Source of the DNA: Serinus canaria
Lineage: Eukaryota; Chordata; Aves; Passeriformes; Fringillidae
Assembly (NCBI RefSeq): GCF_022539315.1
Contig: NC_066338.1
Coordinates: forward strand, 3,968,001 to 4,032,000
DNA: 64,000 bases
Reading direction: 5' to 3'
Shown here: positions 10,791 through 21,640 of the stretch, piece by piece
Layout: each line of letters opens with the position of its first letter
Position numbering within the stretch: the first letter of the stretch is position 1
Program-made: the position numbers and the translations under genes
The notes under the pieces: model-generated
Database searches by the model: none
Seen by the model: only the letters and a program-made list of their open reading frames with translations
Told to the model about the DNA's origin: nothing

Positions 10791-11488
10791 TGAAATAAAC
10801 AGGGACAGGAGATATTCCTCCTTTTTAATGCCCTTATTAAAGTGATCAGCTCAAAATGGGGGGGGGGGTAGGCAGGTCTGCGGAGTTCTGCCGCCACTCC
10901 CAGCAGTGACTCGGAAGAGGAGGATTTGCAGATCTGTCCCCTAGGGGGTAGAGCCAGAAGTCCTGTCCTCGCAAGGGCAGCGGGGGTATACCCAGGGTTC
11001 CGTTTGGGTTGCTGGTCCAGGGGGTCCTGGGTCCGACTGGCATCTAATTGGGGCGAGGAGTGACCGAGGTTCTCAGTGTCTCTGCTGGCTTCGGACCTCA
11101 GCCCTGCTGTCCAAACACCACCCTGACCTCTCAATTCTGCTTTGGCTCATCTCTTTTGGGGTATTTTCCAGGATTTGGTGAAGGTCTTGTCCCAATGCAG
11201 TCTGGGTTTTGGGATAAATTTGCATGTCTCCTGAGATGCAAATTCCCCCCTCTCTCCCCACCTTGGGTGGGGGGGGGGGAATTGTCATCCTCCTGGCAAC
11301 AGGCTAGGGTGGTACTGAAAAACAAAAATTCTCCACAACAGAGAATTAAAGAGTGATACTTAAGGATACTCAACAGGTGATTACAACATTTAACTAACAA
11401 AGAACTCTTGGCCAGAGATCAGTTCCCAGCTCAACCCAAAACTCTGCAGCTTCTTCTCTTAAAAAAAACAGGTAACTTTTTTTACTCA
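10791..11488 (-). mobile_element. Solo LTR, inverted relative to 9247-9948
   Basis: Reverse-complement relative of the LTR at 9247-9948, about 700 bases, TG...CA ends. It interrupts the segment shared with 47.14-47.94 kb. A clean target duplication was not found. It contains runs of G and C. Confidence 0.65.
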
Positions 11489-12055
11489 TAACACTGTGTA
11501 TTATAACATTAACCATTGCAGAAGTAGCTAATGCCTTTATTTGTGTAACTAAGTGACAATGATGAGATTAACTCAGATAATTTTATTAAATAGCTAATGT
11601 TGATTTAATATACTGGTAGAGGATCTTATCTGTATGAGAACACATTGAAACATAGCAAGTAAATCAACACCAAAAGAAAGAATGTAAAGAGGAATTTACC
11701 ACTAACCCTTTGGTTATCAACAACTGTCAAACCACAGAACCGGTGCGCATTGTGAGCACATAAAATATATAAATTTAGCCTGCAGGATGGCATGTATTTT
11801 ACAAAAATGAATCAAGCAATAGAATTCCCGGAACATGAAAACTGGGAAGAATGTTTGAATATGTATAACCCTCCTGAGTATATATTTGACCAATGCAATG
11901 AAAAGGTGTTTAAGAAGAATTGTTGTAGTTAACCGTGTGCCTCTGGCAGTTGCCAAGGACCCAGCACAGCTGTTTACAGACCCTTTTATTTGTTATTAAA
12001 CATTTACAAATTTTAAAGAGTGAGCCTTGTTTCTCTCACAGTTTAATCAAAAAGT
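11489..12055 (+). mobile_element. LTR-like segment shared with 47.34-47.94 kb
   Basis: AT-rich DNA ending in TTATTTGTTATTAAACATTTAC and a short U5-like tail, suggesting the end of an LTR in plus orientation. A near copy lies at 47.34-47.94 kb, directly before gene E's 3' end. No intact reading frame. Confidence 0.45.
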
Positions 12056-12404
12056 GTCATTTTGGGTACAATGAAAAAGGGGCGTGTGCCCCCCGGAACT
12101 CGGAAGGGGAAGGAGGAGCCCCGTGGGGTGCTGTGAAGAGGAAGAAGGGATCCCGGAGGGGAATCGATACCCTCCAGTGCCCCCAGTGCCCCCAGTGTCA
12201 CAGCACTTCATCGTAGTCACGGTGGTCCCGCTGTCCCTCATAGGTTCCCGACAGCTCCACATTGGTCACATGTGGATCCTGAAGTGGGTCAGGGCCAGGA
12301 GATACCCATGGGGGCCATGAAAGTGACACCAGTTGTGGGGACCTGGGTGGGGGGTGACACCTTGTACCCTCCCTGAATTCTCCCAGTGCCCACTCGGTGT
12401 CAAC
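12056..12404 (-). pseudogene. 3' stump of a lost E-like receptor gene
   Basis: The minus strand from about 12320 to 12200 reads as the last cytoplasmic exon of the family: LQDPHVTNVELSG ... DYDEVL stop. The ITIM tyrosine is replaced by Asn (VTNVEL), as in gene E (VTNANL). A minus-strand ATTAAA is at 12042-12047. Part of Cyt2 remains near 12370-12400, then the gene stops abruptly against a 5'-flank block with the GAAANNGAAA site. All Ig and membrane exons are gone. Its 3' neighbourhood matches that of gene E. Confidence 0.7.
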
Positions 12405-12990
12405 TTTCTCTTTCCTGCAGCAGAAAGAAGAGGTCATTAGTCTGGTTTATAGAATCCTTCTAACTGTTACTCTCTCAAGAAGTCACTCACAATAAAAATA
12501 CAAACTAACCACAAAGAACTGAGACTTTTTGGTTCCCTTTAGCAGCCCATTGGTGCATCCCACAGCAGTGTTTCCCTGTGGATAACACAGAGTGTGCAAT
12601 CTCCTTGAGTGTCCAACAGCTCCATGGGATTGTTCCCTGCCTGCTGTGCAGCAACCCAGCCCCTAAGGAAGCCTTCTGTCGGGTCATCTTTAGGAACTCT
12701 TCCTATTTTTCTCCCCATTCCCACCCTGAAACTTGATTGACTTCCTATGGAGGAAGGAGAGAAGCTCTGTCCATCCTTGGGACAATGCACTGGAATCTGT
12801 GGAAATGTCCCTATGTGCCTCAGGGTCTGATGAGCTGGTAAATCTATTCCAGCCTACTCTGAATTCCCCTGCCTGGGCACTCCCTGCTCCTGCTGTGACA
12901 CCCCTGTTTCCCAGCCCCTCATGTGCAGAGCCTCCTCAATATTTCCACACTTTTCCCTCTCTTCTGGTCTGCACATCCAAAACCTAAACA
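12405..12990. other. Interval without a recognised gene
   Basis: Starts with a short 5'-flank fragment (TTTCTCTTTC at 12405-12414, then CTGCAGCAGAAAGAAGAGG) and continues with about 500 bases in which no gene, repeat family or splice structure was recognised. Confidence 0.35.
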
Positions 12991-14100
12991 TTCTTTCTTG
13001 GAGGTTCCAAAGGGCTGCAGGTTTTGTTCAAGAAGGAGGGTCCCAGTCAGGTTGTTGAGAAGATTGTTTTGTCTTTGAAGTAGTTTTGTGGTTTTCTGTC
13101 TCATGGGCAAAGGGACAAAATGATCAATTGCTGCATTTCCAGGCTGGTTCCTTCTCAACTGCCCCTGCAGGGGGGATTTCCAACCAGCCCTGCTCTGAAA
13201 ACCATCAAAGACCTTCGCAGATCCACTGCTTGGGCTCCCTTTGGGGTTTGTGCTTCTTGCAGGGCTGAGCACACCACAGACAGGCCTTTTAACCCAACAG
13301 AATTGTCACCTCTGCAGCAGCTCGAAAGCTGCCAGAATGATAGCCAAGGGGGCAGGGGGGACCCTGAGGTCCTGGCTGCCACCTGGGGCTGGGCAGAGCA
13401 GGGCGGGCAATGGCCATCCCTGTGCAGTGTGGCTGGGCCATGGCTGGGCCCCACCCTCGGATTGGCAGGGGTCCCCAGGATGTGCCACCCCTGGGACATC
13501 CACCCTGCCAGGAACATGCAGGACTATCTTTGGAACCGCCACCCTCTGGGACATGGCCCCCCATGCCAGGATGTGTCATCCCCTGGGACAGGATCCTCCC
13601 AGGACAGCATCCCCCTGGAAGTGCCCCACCCAGGACAGAACCCGCCCTCTATCCCTTCTGACTCTGAGCACAAATGGCCTCTTCCCTATCGTCCAGGAAA
13701 AAGAAAGTGTTGAGGGAGCACAGCTCAACACCTCCATCCCTCCCAAATCCTCCCCACCCTTCCCTGCACCACCTCTCCTCATTTTCCCCCTCCCCTGGGT
13801 CCCCCCAACCCCTTCCCTGTTCAGGTGCTCCCCAGGATTGCTGAGCCAGGACCTGGGGGTGAGGGGACATGGCAGAAAAGTGAGGAAAAGAAGGAAAAAA
13901 GAGAAATAAAGAGAGGAAAAAGTCCAGGTCAGGGGAGGGCACAGAGGCAGAGCTACCGAGGATCCCCATTTGATACCTGCCCAGGAAACACTCACCTCAG
14001 GTGGGCAGTGCTGTGCCCTAGGTCACCGCAAAACCTGAGCCACCCTGTGAAGGAGCTGGGACCCCTGTGCCCCCCCATTCCTCGGGGACCCCAGCCATGA
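12990..14100 (+). repeat. Inverted 5'-flank duplicon of gene B
   Basis: Reverse complement of the flank found upstream of A, C, D and E: the AGGCCTTTTAACCCAACAGAA block lies at about 13000-13320, the GAAANNGAAA site at 13697-13706, and the conserved pre-minisatellite block near 14030. This shows that gene B sits in an inverted copy of the whole unit. Confidence 0.7.
13697..13706 (+). promoter_or_regulatory. IRF/ISRE-like site upstream of gene B
   Basis: GAAAAAGAAA on the plus strand still fits GAAANNGAAA, about 980 bases upstream of gene B's ATG. It differs from GAAAGTGAAA in the other units. Confidence 0.4.
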
Positions 14101-14109
14101 GATGACATT

Positions 14110-14440
14110 TCCTTCTGTCCCCCCTTCCCTAGGACCCCATACCTGGACTGCAATTCCCAGGATCTCCAATCCCAAGGAACCCTATCCTGGTAATTCCAGT
14201 CTCTGGGACCCCCCCTTTCTTTGGAGACCTTGATTCCCCCAAGATCCCTTTTCTCACAGGGCCCCCCTTTCCCCTGGGGCCTCAGTCCCTTGGCTGCCAC
14301 CCTACAACACAGATCCCTGGAGGCCATATTGTTCTGGGACCCTCATCCCCAAGTCTGAGTCCACCCCACCCCCCATTCCCATGGGACCCCATTCCCCTGG
14401 ACACCCCATTCCCCTGGACACCCAGGGAATGGGTGTCACC
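14110..14440. repeat. C-rich minisatellite upstream of gene B
   Basis: The same minisatellite as in the other flanks, here C-rich on the plus strand (GGGACCCCATTCCCCTGG-like), as expected for the inverted unit. Confidence 0.6.
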
Positions 14441-14680
14441 CTGGCTCCCTACCTACACCACCTCAGACTCCAAATTAAGGCAACACCATGACCCACCATG
14501 TCCCAACACAACCCCCATATCCCACAGGGTGCCCACCCTGCCCCCATCCTGTCCCCACCCAGCCCCCACCAAGGGCCACCTACGCATGGGGACGAGACGT
14601 GACCTCGCTTCCTTCCCCTTCATCCGAAGAGCCGCCAGCCAGGGGAGCGGTGGCCACACAGCAAGTGACAGCCACTCCAC

Positions 14681-17600
14681 ATGGCTAGGGACACTGGGAT
14701 GGCCGGGAAGGTGGCGCTGCTCCTGTGGGGTGAGTGCCCCAGGCATGGGCCTGACACCCTGTGGATGGGCCCTAGTGAAGCAGAGACTCTTGGGGAGGGG
14801 GCACAGGGGGACTGCAGGGTCTCCTGAGGTCCCCAATGGCAGCAGAGCCAGATCATGAGGTGACCAGGACTGTGGGGTGGCTCTGGGTACAGGAAAGTGG
14901 GGACAAGAACAGGGGGACAGGGATTTGGGGAAGCATCATGGGGCTGGTGGGGGCGTCCACTGAAACCATGGAGTGTCTGTGGAGTCCCCATTTCCAGGGG
15001 TCCACCGTGTCCCCATGTCCTAACTGAGCAAGGGGTAGCTGAGGTGTCTCTGTCCCCAAGGGATCCTTGCCACACCCAGTCCCTCCCTGCCAATGTCCCT
15101 GTCATGCCACCATCACCCAGCCCTGTCCCTTCTCCCTTCCAGCCCAGACCCTCAGCCTCGCTGGTGAGTCCTCAGGGGATGCCATGGCCCCACCCTGCTG
15201 TCCCCAGCCCCACACTGGCCCTGGCAGGCTGGTGTCCCCTGTCACCTGCAGGTGCCCAGACCACCCAGCTTCTCGTGGAGCCCCCCTGGAGGCCGGCGGT
15301 GCTGTGGGACCGGGTGACACTGACCTGCCAGAGTTCGAAGACCGCTGGTGTCACCACCTGGTACAAGGATGGGGGGCGCTGGTGGCAGGAGAAACAGGAC
15401 CACTTCACTGTCACCGAGAGTGGTACCTATGAGTGTGACAGACCTGGCAGTGGGCGCAGTCCCCCCGTAACTGTCTCAAATGGTGAGGGGTGTTTGGTTG
15501 TCTCCAACCTGGCACCTATGGGGACCCTGAGGGCTCTGGGTGGGCTCCTCTCCATGGGTCACCTCCTGGTGACCAGAGCTTGTCCCCTGCACACGGGGAC
15601 ATCCCAGAGCATCTCAGAGGAGAGGGACCCCAGTTCTGGATTTGGGAACCAACCCTTGGTTCACCAGATGTGTTCCAATTCGGGGGTCCTTGAGAAAATG
15701 GAATGCCCCTGGTATCCTAAGACTCCTGTGTCCTGCAGCCCGACTGGTGCTGCAGATGCCCGCGTGGGAGCTGCTGGAGGGGGACACGGTGACATTGCGC
15801 TGCCGGCGCTGGGAGAACATGTCGGTCACTGGGGTGCGATTCTATCACGGGGACAAGGAGGTGGGGAGGTCCCTCAATGGGACCGAGCTGTCCCTGTCCC
15901 CTCTGCAGCTGCACCACAGTGGCCGCTACCGCTGCGGGGGCCGGGTGGGCTCCAAGGTGGCACCATCGGCACTCTCAGCGCCAGTGACAGTGACAGTGCA
16001 CGGTGAGCACCCCACAGTCCTTCCCCCAACACCCCCACATCCCCTCCCCAGGGACTCGGGCTCACAAATCCCCTTTTCCTCTCCTTCCCAGAGCTCTTCA
16101 CAGTGCCGGTGCTAGAGGGTCCCCCTGAGCCCACAGTGGGGTCTCCCCTGACTCTCAGCTGCCTCAGCACCCCCAGCCCCCTGCGGCCCCGAGCCTCCCT
16201 CCTGCATGTGTTCTACCGGGATGGGCAGGTGTTGGGGGGCCCGCAGGTGTCCCCACAGCTGCTGGTGCCCGCCGTGGGGGTCTCCCACTCGGGGAATTAC
16301 AGCTGTGAGATGCGCTCTGAGGGGGGGGCTGTGCGGAAGAGCAGCGCCCGGCTCCACGTCACGGCATGCTGTGAGTGTGGGGAAGGGCACGGGGAGCCCC
16401 CACAGCCTCCTCAGGTGCCCCTGCCCTGTCTGGGGATCCCCATTACTGTCTGGGTTCCGACCCTTTCCGGGTACCTCACCGGATCCCCCAGCCCTACGTG
16501 GGTACCCTCACCTTCCCCTTTATCCACCTCCACCCATTACTGCTGGGGTCACACTCCGTGTCCCCCCATTCCTCACTGGGGTCCCTTCATCTGTCCCTGG
16601 TTCAACCACAGCCCTCTCTGATCTGCGCCCTGGTCCTCACCATTCCCTCCCTGGGTCTACATACCCTTCCTGGAGTCTCCCCATATTCCTCTCCCGGTGT
16701 CCCCTCCCTGTACAATTCCATCCTTTCTTGGGGTCCTGTTCCAATCCCCCCTCCTATCTCTGCACCCTCTTTTCCTCAGTGGAGTCCCATTTCCCCTCTT
16801 CCATCCCTCCTCCCTCCTGTACCCTGGTGTTGCTGCCTCCCGCAGGGGTCCCGCTCTCGGGAGTGTCCCTGTCAGAGCAGACCCCCAGGGTACAGGTGGC
16901 ACTCGGGCACCACCTGGTGCTGAGCTGCGCGAAGGTCGGGGGGACAGGTCCCTGGTCCTTCTCCTGGCACTGGGGGGTTCGGGGGCACCACTGTACACCA
17001 GTCCTCACCTGGAGCTGGGGCATTCTTGGGACAATGACAGCGGCCAGTACCAGTGCTGCATCAGTGGCAGAGACAGAGTGGCTGAGAGTGTCCCCCTGAA
17101 TGTCACCATCCTGGGAAAGCAGGACCCTCGGGCTGGGGGTGACCCCAACCACAGCACCCCATTCCCTCCTTGCCCGGTGCCAATCCTGTCTCTGTCCCCA
17201 CAGTGCCCGTGTCCAATGCCACCATCACCCTCAGTCCCCTGTCACATCAGGTGCGTGCAGGTGACCCCGTGACCCTGTGCTGCTCGGTGCAGGTGGGCTC
17301 AGCCCCTGTCACCTTCACGTGGCTGCACAATGGGCAGGAGGTGGCCCGGGGTCCCCTCCTGGAGCTTGGAGCTGTTGATGTGGGACATTCGGGCATCTAC
17401 CAGTGCATGGCCACCAACGAGCTGGGACAGGATGGGCACCAGGCACTCAGCCCAGTGCTAGCCCTGGAGGTGACAACACAGGAGCAGGGCACAGGTGGGT
17501 CACATGGGGTCACACGGGGGCTGCAGGACCCCCAGGCTTCTAGGTCACCCTGACGTGTCCCCCTCTGTCCCCAGCACTGGCTGCAGGGCTCAGTGGGTCC

Positions 17601-18391
17601 CTGCTGTTCCTGGTCCTGCTCCTGGCTGTCATCGGGGGCTGTCACCAGTGGCACTGCCAAGGTGGGTGACAACAGGGGGTTGTTGGGATCCCAGGGATGG
17701 GGGCGATGCCCCCCCAGAGTGTGAGGTCCATACGGCAGCACCAACAGCTCCTGACCTGGGTGAAGCTGAGCCTGAAGAGATATTGGCTGGGGGTCCTGGG
17801 GGATTTGGGGAGGTCCTGCGGGGTCGTGCAGGAAAGCTGGAGGTTCTGTCAGGGGTTTTGGGAGAGTTTGGGGACTTTGGGGTCTCAGTGGATTCAAAGG
17901 GTGGTTGCAGGTATTTTGGGGGTTTCAGGGATGCTCAAGGGTCCCAGGGACAGTCGGGGTCCTGATGGTGTTCAGAGGCTCTGAGGACCCCACAGTCACC
18001 CCTCATGCCTTTCCTTTGCAGCCCTCAGGAAGCAGCAAGAAAGGTGAGTTGGGGACTTTAGGTCTGAACCCCAATTTTACTCCCACCACAAAACCCTCCA
18101 TGCCTACAGACATCCCTTATCCTTCCAGGGTCCCCCCAGAGCCCTTGACCCCCCCAGAGACGGGGGAGGTGCTGTACAGCGATGTTGTGAGCACCAAGAA
18201 GGCAGGTGGTGAGTACAGGGGGGACACAGGGGGACGTCACCCATGGGTGTCACCCTCCATCCAGGTCCTCACAACTGGTGTCTCTCTCAGGGGCCTCCCG
18301 AGCCACATCCCCTCAGGTGACCTACGCAGAGCTGCCAGGACCCCACAGGAGACAGTGGGACCCCAGTGTCATCTGTGAGAATGTGCTGTGA
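14681..18391 (+). CDS. Gene B: Fc-receptor-like inhibitory receptor
   Basis: Exons: S1 14681-14729, S2 15143-15163 (21 nt), EC1 15252-15482, EC2 15739-16002, EC3 16092-16370, EC5 17204-17494, TM 17575-17661, Cyt1 18022-18043, Cyt2 18129-18208, Cyt3 18291-18391. They total 1425 nt, 474 codons plus stop. The start MARDTGMAGKVALLLW is the first ATG of S1; a second in-frame ATG follows six codons later. Ig domains are as in gene A, each with its cysteines. The tail has ITIM-like VLYSDV (Tyr431) and VTYAEL (Tyr453). A further Ig exon, EC4 (16846-17114, 269 nt against 270 elsewhere), lacks one G in a G run and its donor is GA instead of GT. Because Ig exons are phase 1 at both ends, skipping EC4 keeps the frame, and that is the model given here. 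The gene is in an inverted unit. Confidence 0.75.
16846..17114 (+). pseudogene. Degenerate EC4 Ig exon inside gene B
   Basis: It starts after a good acceptor and reads as an Ig domain through WSFSWHW. A one-base loss in the GGGGGG run near 16973 then shifts the frame to a TGA at the end of the exon. The other frame carries the expected DSGQYQC and NVTIL ending. The donor is GAAAGC where pseudogene C has GTGAGC. Confidence 0.75.
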
Positions 18392-18627
18392 CACTGGGGG
18401 CACAGGGGGCACTGGGGTCCCTGCCTGAGGGCACCCCCAGCTCCCATGGGTGCCCACTGTGGCCAGGGGGTGGCCATGAGTAAGGGCTCCCACGTGGGGC
18501 TGCCCAGGGCTCCACAATCCAGTGCTCCCAGAGCTCCCATTACCCCCAGGGCTCCCCATTCCCTCCCCCCGTGCCAGGGGGCACAGAACCCTTGTCCCTC
18601 TTACTGTACCCAAAACACAGCTTTTTG

Positions 18628-18633
18628 ATTAAA
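18628..18633 (+). terminator. Likely polyadenylation signal of gene B
   Basis: ATTAAA about 237 bases past the stop codon. The surrounding CTTTTTGATTAAAC is also seen, on the minus strand, at the 12.04 kb stump. Confidence 0.55.
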
Positions 18634-18829
18634 CCAGGAGAAATGGTTTTTTTTTGTTCACCTCTGCCGTGTTCGGCTCAGGAAGGAGGAGGGTCCCAGT
18701 AGGTGGTTGAACCGATCCTTCTCAGTTCTCAAGATTCAGAATCCAAAGGGGCATAAAAGGAATAATTTCTAGGGAAAGCTCCCAACAAGGAGCAAACCCC
18801 AGAAGCTGCCTCTGGCATGTTTCCTCCAC

Positions 18830-18942
18830 CAGGAAGAACATGGCAGGTCCCAGACCTTCCTTGCTCTGATGGCCAAATCAGCCTTCCGGAGGCTCTGGAT
18901 TTTCTCCCCTGTCTCAAACCCCTCCTCTGCCGTGTTCCCCAC
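18830..18942 (-). mobile_element. ERVL reverse-transcriptase fragment, part 1 (inverted unit)
   Basis: Reverse complement of the scrap seen beside A, D and F. It is cut at 18942 by an LTR insertion and resumes at 20943. Confidence 0.55.
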
Positions 18943-19287
18943 TGTGGAGAGCTAGTTACATGACAAAGGCCACGTAGACATGCTCTGGATAGCTGAGAAT
19001 TGGAAAAGTACTGGACCCAGCTAATCTGAGTCCCTGCACCTGCAAGGCCACTGTGACCTTGAGTATAGCTGTATTATGATAACAAGATGCTGTAGCTAAG
19101 AAAGAGACGTAAGAAAAAGGAGGTGTAAGTTGTAAGGAATGAGGAAGTAAGAATAACCAATAGATTGCTTAGCTTACAGAATATGCATGAGCTTATTACT
19201 TGTTGTGCTTAAATGTCTGATGCTCTAATCAAATAAACGAAGCTTGTTGAACTCTCATATTGAGCGTCACCGACTTCCCTCACTGCG

Positions 19288-20934
19288 TGTCCTGGTTTCG
19301 GGCAAATTTGGGAGAAAATCCCCAAAAAGGATTCTCCAAAAAACAAACCCACACGGCCCCTCCCCCCAACCGGTTCGGGAAGAATTCCTCGGAGACAAAT
19401 GGAAAGAACCTGTTTATTTGACAAGCACAGCACCCCCCCAGCACACAAAATGAACAATACCGGATGACACCACTCTCCCACTGCTCTGAGAAAGATGACA
19501 AATTCAGAAAGTCTCTCCTGGGGGTGGTCGCTGTTATCAGTCCCTCCGGCGCTGAGCTGCTGCAGCCACAAGGTGTAAACTCTCTCTCTGTTCCAAATCC
19601 CAGTCTGGAGCAGGTTCGGCAGGTCCAAACGGGGTGGGGGGGGGGTGGGAGCGGGTGGGGGTGGGGGGAACAGTCCAGAAAAGAATTTGGACTGTTTAGC
19701 TAAATTAACTAATGAGAAGGGGGGGGGGGGGGGGAGCAAGAGCAAGCAAAGCAGAAGCGAAGCAGAAGAAAGAGCAAAAGCAAAAAGCAGGGCAAAAAGC
19801 AAAAAAGCAGCACTAAGTCCTGGTGCTATCTGTATGTCTTGCCGAGTGGCTGATAAGAGGCCCAAAACAAAACTCTCACTCTGCCAGTCTTAAAGGCACA
19901 GAACATAATATCCAGCATAAATTACACACACGTGAATGGGGATAACAGCATCCTAACGTCACCCTAGGACATTCCACCCCTTATCCCCATATCGTCAATT
20001 TCCTCCTATCTCATTTCTATACGGTTTAGTGTACAGACAATGGTAATAATATAGCAAACAATATTTGCATATCATTCTCACCCCACAATCAGATCTCCCT
20101 GAAGTACACATCGTGTTGTTCCATCTCTCTGCATCACCCACCATGTGCAACCTGGTCCCTGAGCAAAGACAACCCCACGGATGGGTTTGTCTGCACTTGA
20201 GGCAGAATTGATCCACACCGTCCTCCCTAACAGACCTCTGACATGTACCACTGGGACTTTATCTCCATCTTTTATATTCAGGAACTCAGACTGGGCAGGA
20301 CCTGCTCGGTTAGTGGAACCTCGGGTGTTAACTAACCAGGTAGCCTTTGCTAAATGCTGCGGTAATCCGTGTTTTTCCTGGGCCTTATATGAGTCCAGTC
20401 CGGCTAGCTTAAGACTCTAGCCCACACGGACCTGCATAGACGAAAGTAAAAGACAAGAGGCGCTCTTCTCCACGTGGGTGCAAGTATCCTGTTTATTGGC
20501 TTGGGGCAGGACACAGGTAATGGGTCACCCAGGTACAAAAGAGGGATTGGAGCTCTCACACAGGAGGTTTTATACCCTAGGGGGTGGGGGAGAGAGGACC
20601 GGAGCCAATGGGATGCCACTGGGAAGGGGCGAATTACCTATGGGACAGACCAGGTGTGTATAACAGGGTGGGGTGTGTGAAGGGGAGACCATGTGATGAG
20701 GGAGGGGGAAAATCCATCTACTTTACCCAACATGCTCAGTAGAAATTGCCCATCCCCAGTGCAACAACTAAATAAACTATTTAGTGCAATACAACAAAAT
20801 GCTGCTCCCAATTTTTGAAGGATCCCCCACCCAAGGCTTTCAGCTGGGTTTTTAGTAGCCCGTTGTACCTCTCTACTTTCCCTGCAGCTGGTGCATGTTA
20901 GGGGATAACAGCATCCTAACATCACCCTAGGACA
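19288..20934 (-). mobile_element. Truncated ERV nested in the 18943 LTR
   Basis: Minus-strand element with a 5-base duplication CTGCG (19283-19287 and 20935-20939). Its 3' LTR is 19288-19971 (684 bases, TGTCCT...AGGACA ends) and is preceded on the minus strand by a purine-rich tract GGGATAAGGGGTGGAA. The interior encodes the end of an integrase (a G-K-V-E-R-Y-N-G block near 20880, a C-terminal domain at about 20110-20390). The 5' LTR is reduced to about 34 bases. No env was seen. Confidence 0.75.
20390..20735 (-). mobile_element. LTR-like insert inside the nested ERV
   Basis: It separates two parts of the integrase region. On the minus strand it has a TATA-like GGGTATAAAA (about 20567-20576) followed by AATAAACAGG (about 20490-20499), as in an LTR. 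Ends are approximate; no target duplication was confirmed. Confidence 0.5.
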
Positions 20935-20942
20935 CTGCGACA

Positions 20943-21240
20943 CCCCACAAGATGATGTCACAAAGGACCTGTGGGAGTTCCAGCGCCTCCCCCTTTTCCA
21001 GGGCAGTCAGGATCAAGCCATGGCACAGGATAGGGCTCAGTTTCCAGTTGGTTCCAGGGGCTCTGGACACCCCTCCAGGTCGAGGCAAGCTGTGTCCTGC
21101 CCTCTGCTGCCACAGGAATGGGGACAAAGGCTTTGGCAATGTCCATGGGGGCATCACTTGTTTGCCTCACACTCCAGCTCATCCTGGAGTTCCGGCATGT
21201 CCTCTCTCCGGCACAGCATCTCTCAGTAGCACTGGCACTT
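20943..21240 (-). mobile_element. ERVL reverse-transcriptase fragment, part 2 (inverted unit)
   Basis: On the minus strand it gives a DIAKAF block, a TWRGVQ block and a CHGLI-like block in order, in shifting frames, as in ERVL reverse transcriptase. Dead. At about 21240 the inverted unit of gene B ends. Confidence 0.6.
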
Positions 21241-21640
21241 GGTTCTGGTCCCTGCAGTCCCTGTCAGTTTCCACTCTCCACTGGACTCACGCTCTGGCCA
21301 TGTGGGGCTCTTGTCAGGGGCATTCCCTGGAAATTGTTCCTTTTCTGACCCTTGGGATTCTGAATCTTGTTGCTGTTGCTGTTGTTTTGTTCTCTCATTG
21401 CTGTTTGCAGGAAATTGTTCTTCTCTCAGCCCTTTGAGATCTTCGCCTTCTGTGCCTCCACTGGGAGGGGGAGGGGCAGCAGCCCCTGGTTTTTAGTGGC
21501 AGCCCAGAACTGGAAAATCTCATTCCTAAAGCTCGTTAGAGCTGAACAAAGAAACCCCATTTCTACCAGTTTAACCCAAAAAGCTGCATTTTGGGCCAAC
21601 AGCAGGGGTCCTGTGCCTCCCTGGCATTGGGAGGAGCAAT
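21240..21640. repeat. 3'-flank duplicon of pseudogene C
   Basis: It contains the block with GGAAATTGTTCTTCTCTCAG (near 21411) that also lies beyond the 3' ends of genes A, D and F, in direct orientation. Two 3' flanks therefore meet here, marking the inversion boundary. Confidence 0.5.

Larger units (their letters stand above)
18943..20942 (+). mobile_element. LTR insertion carrying a nested ERV
   Basis: A plus-strand solo LTR starts TGTGGAGAG at 18943, has AATAAA near 19234 and ends GACA at 20942. It is flanked by a perfect 6-base duplication CCCCAC (18937-18942 and 20943-20948). Its own sequence is interrupted at 19287 by a second, minus-strand ERV; without that insert the LTR is about 350 bases. 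Confidence 0.75.

Noticed and set aside
14681..18391. Assignment of the cluster to CHIR/LILR (leukocyte receptor complex)
   Set aside because: The 21-nt second leader exon and D1-D2-D3 Fc-receptor-type domains fit FCR/FCRL; only E's NxxR recalls CHIR-A.
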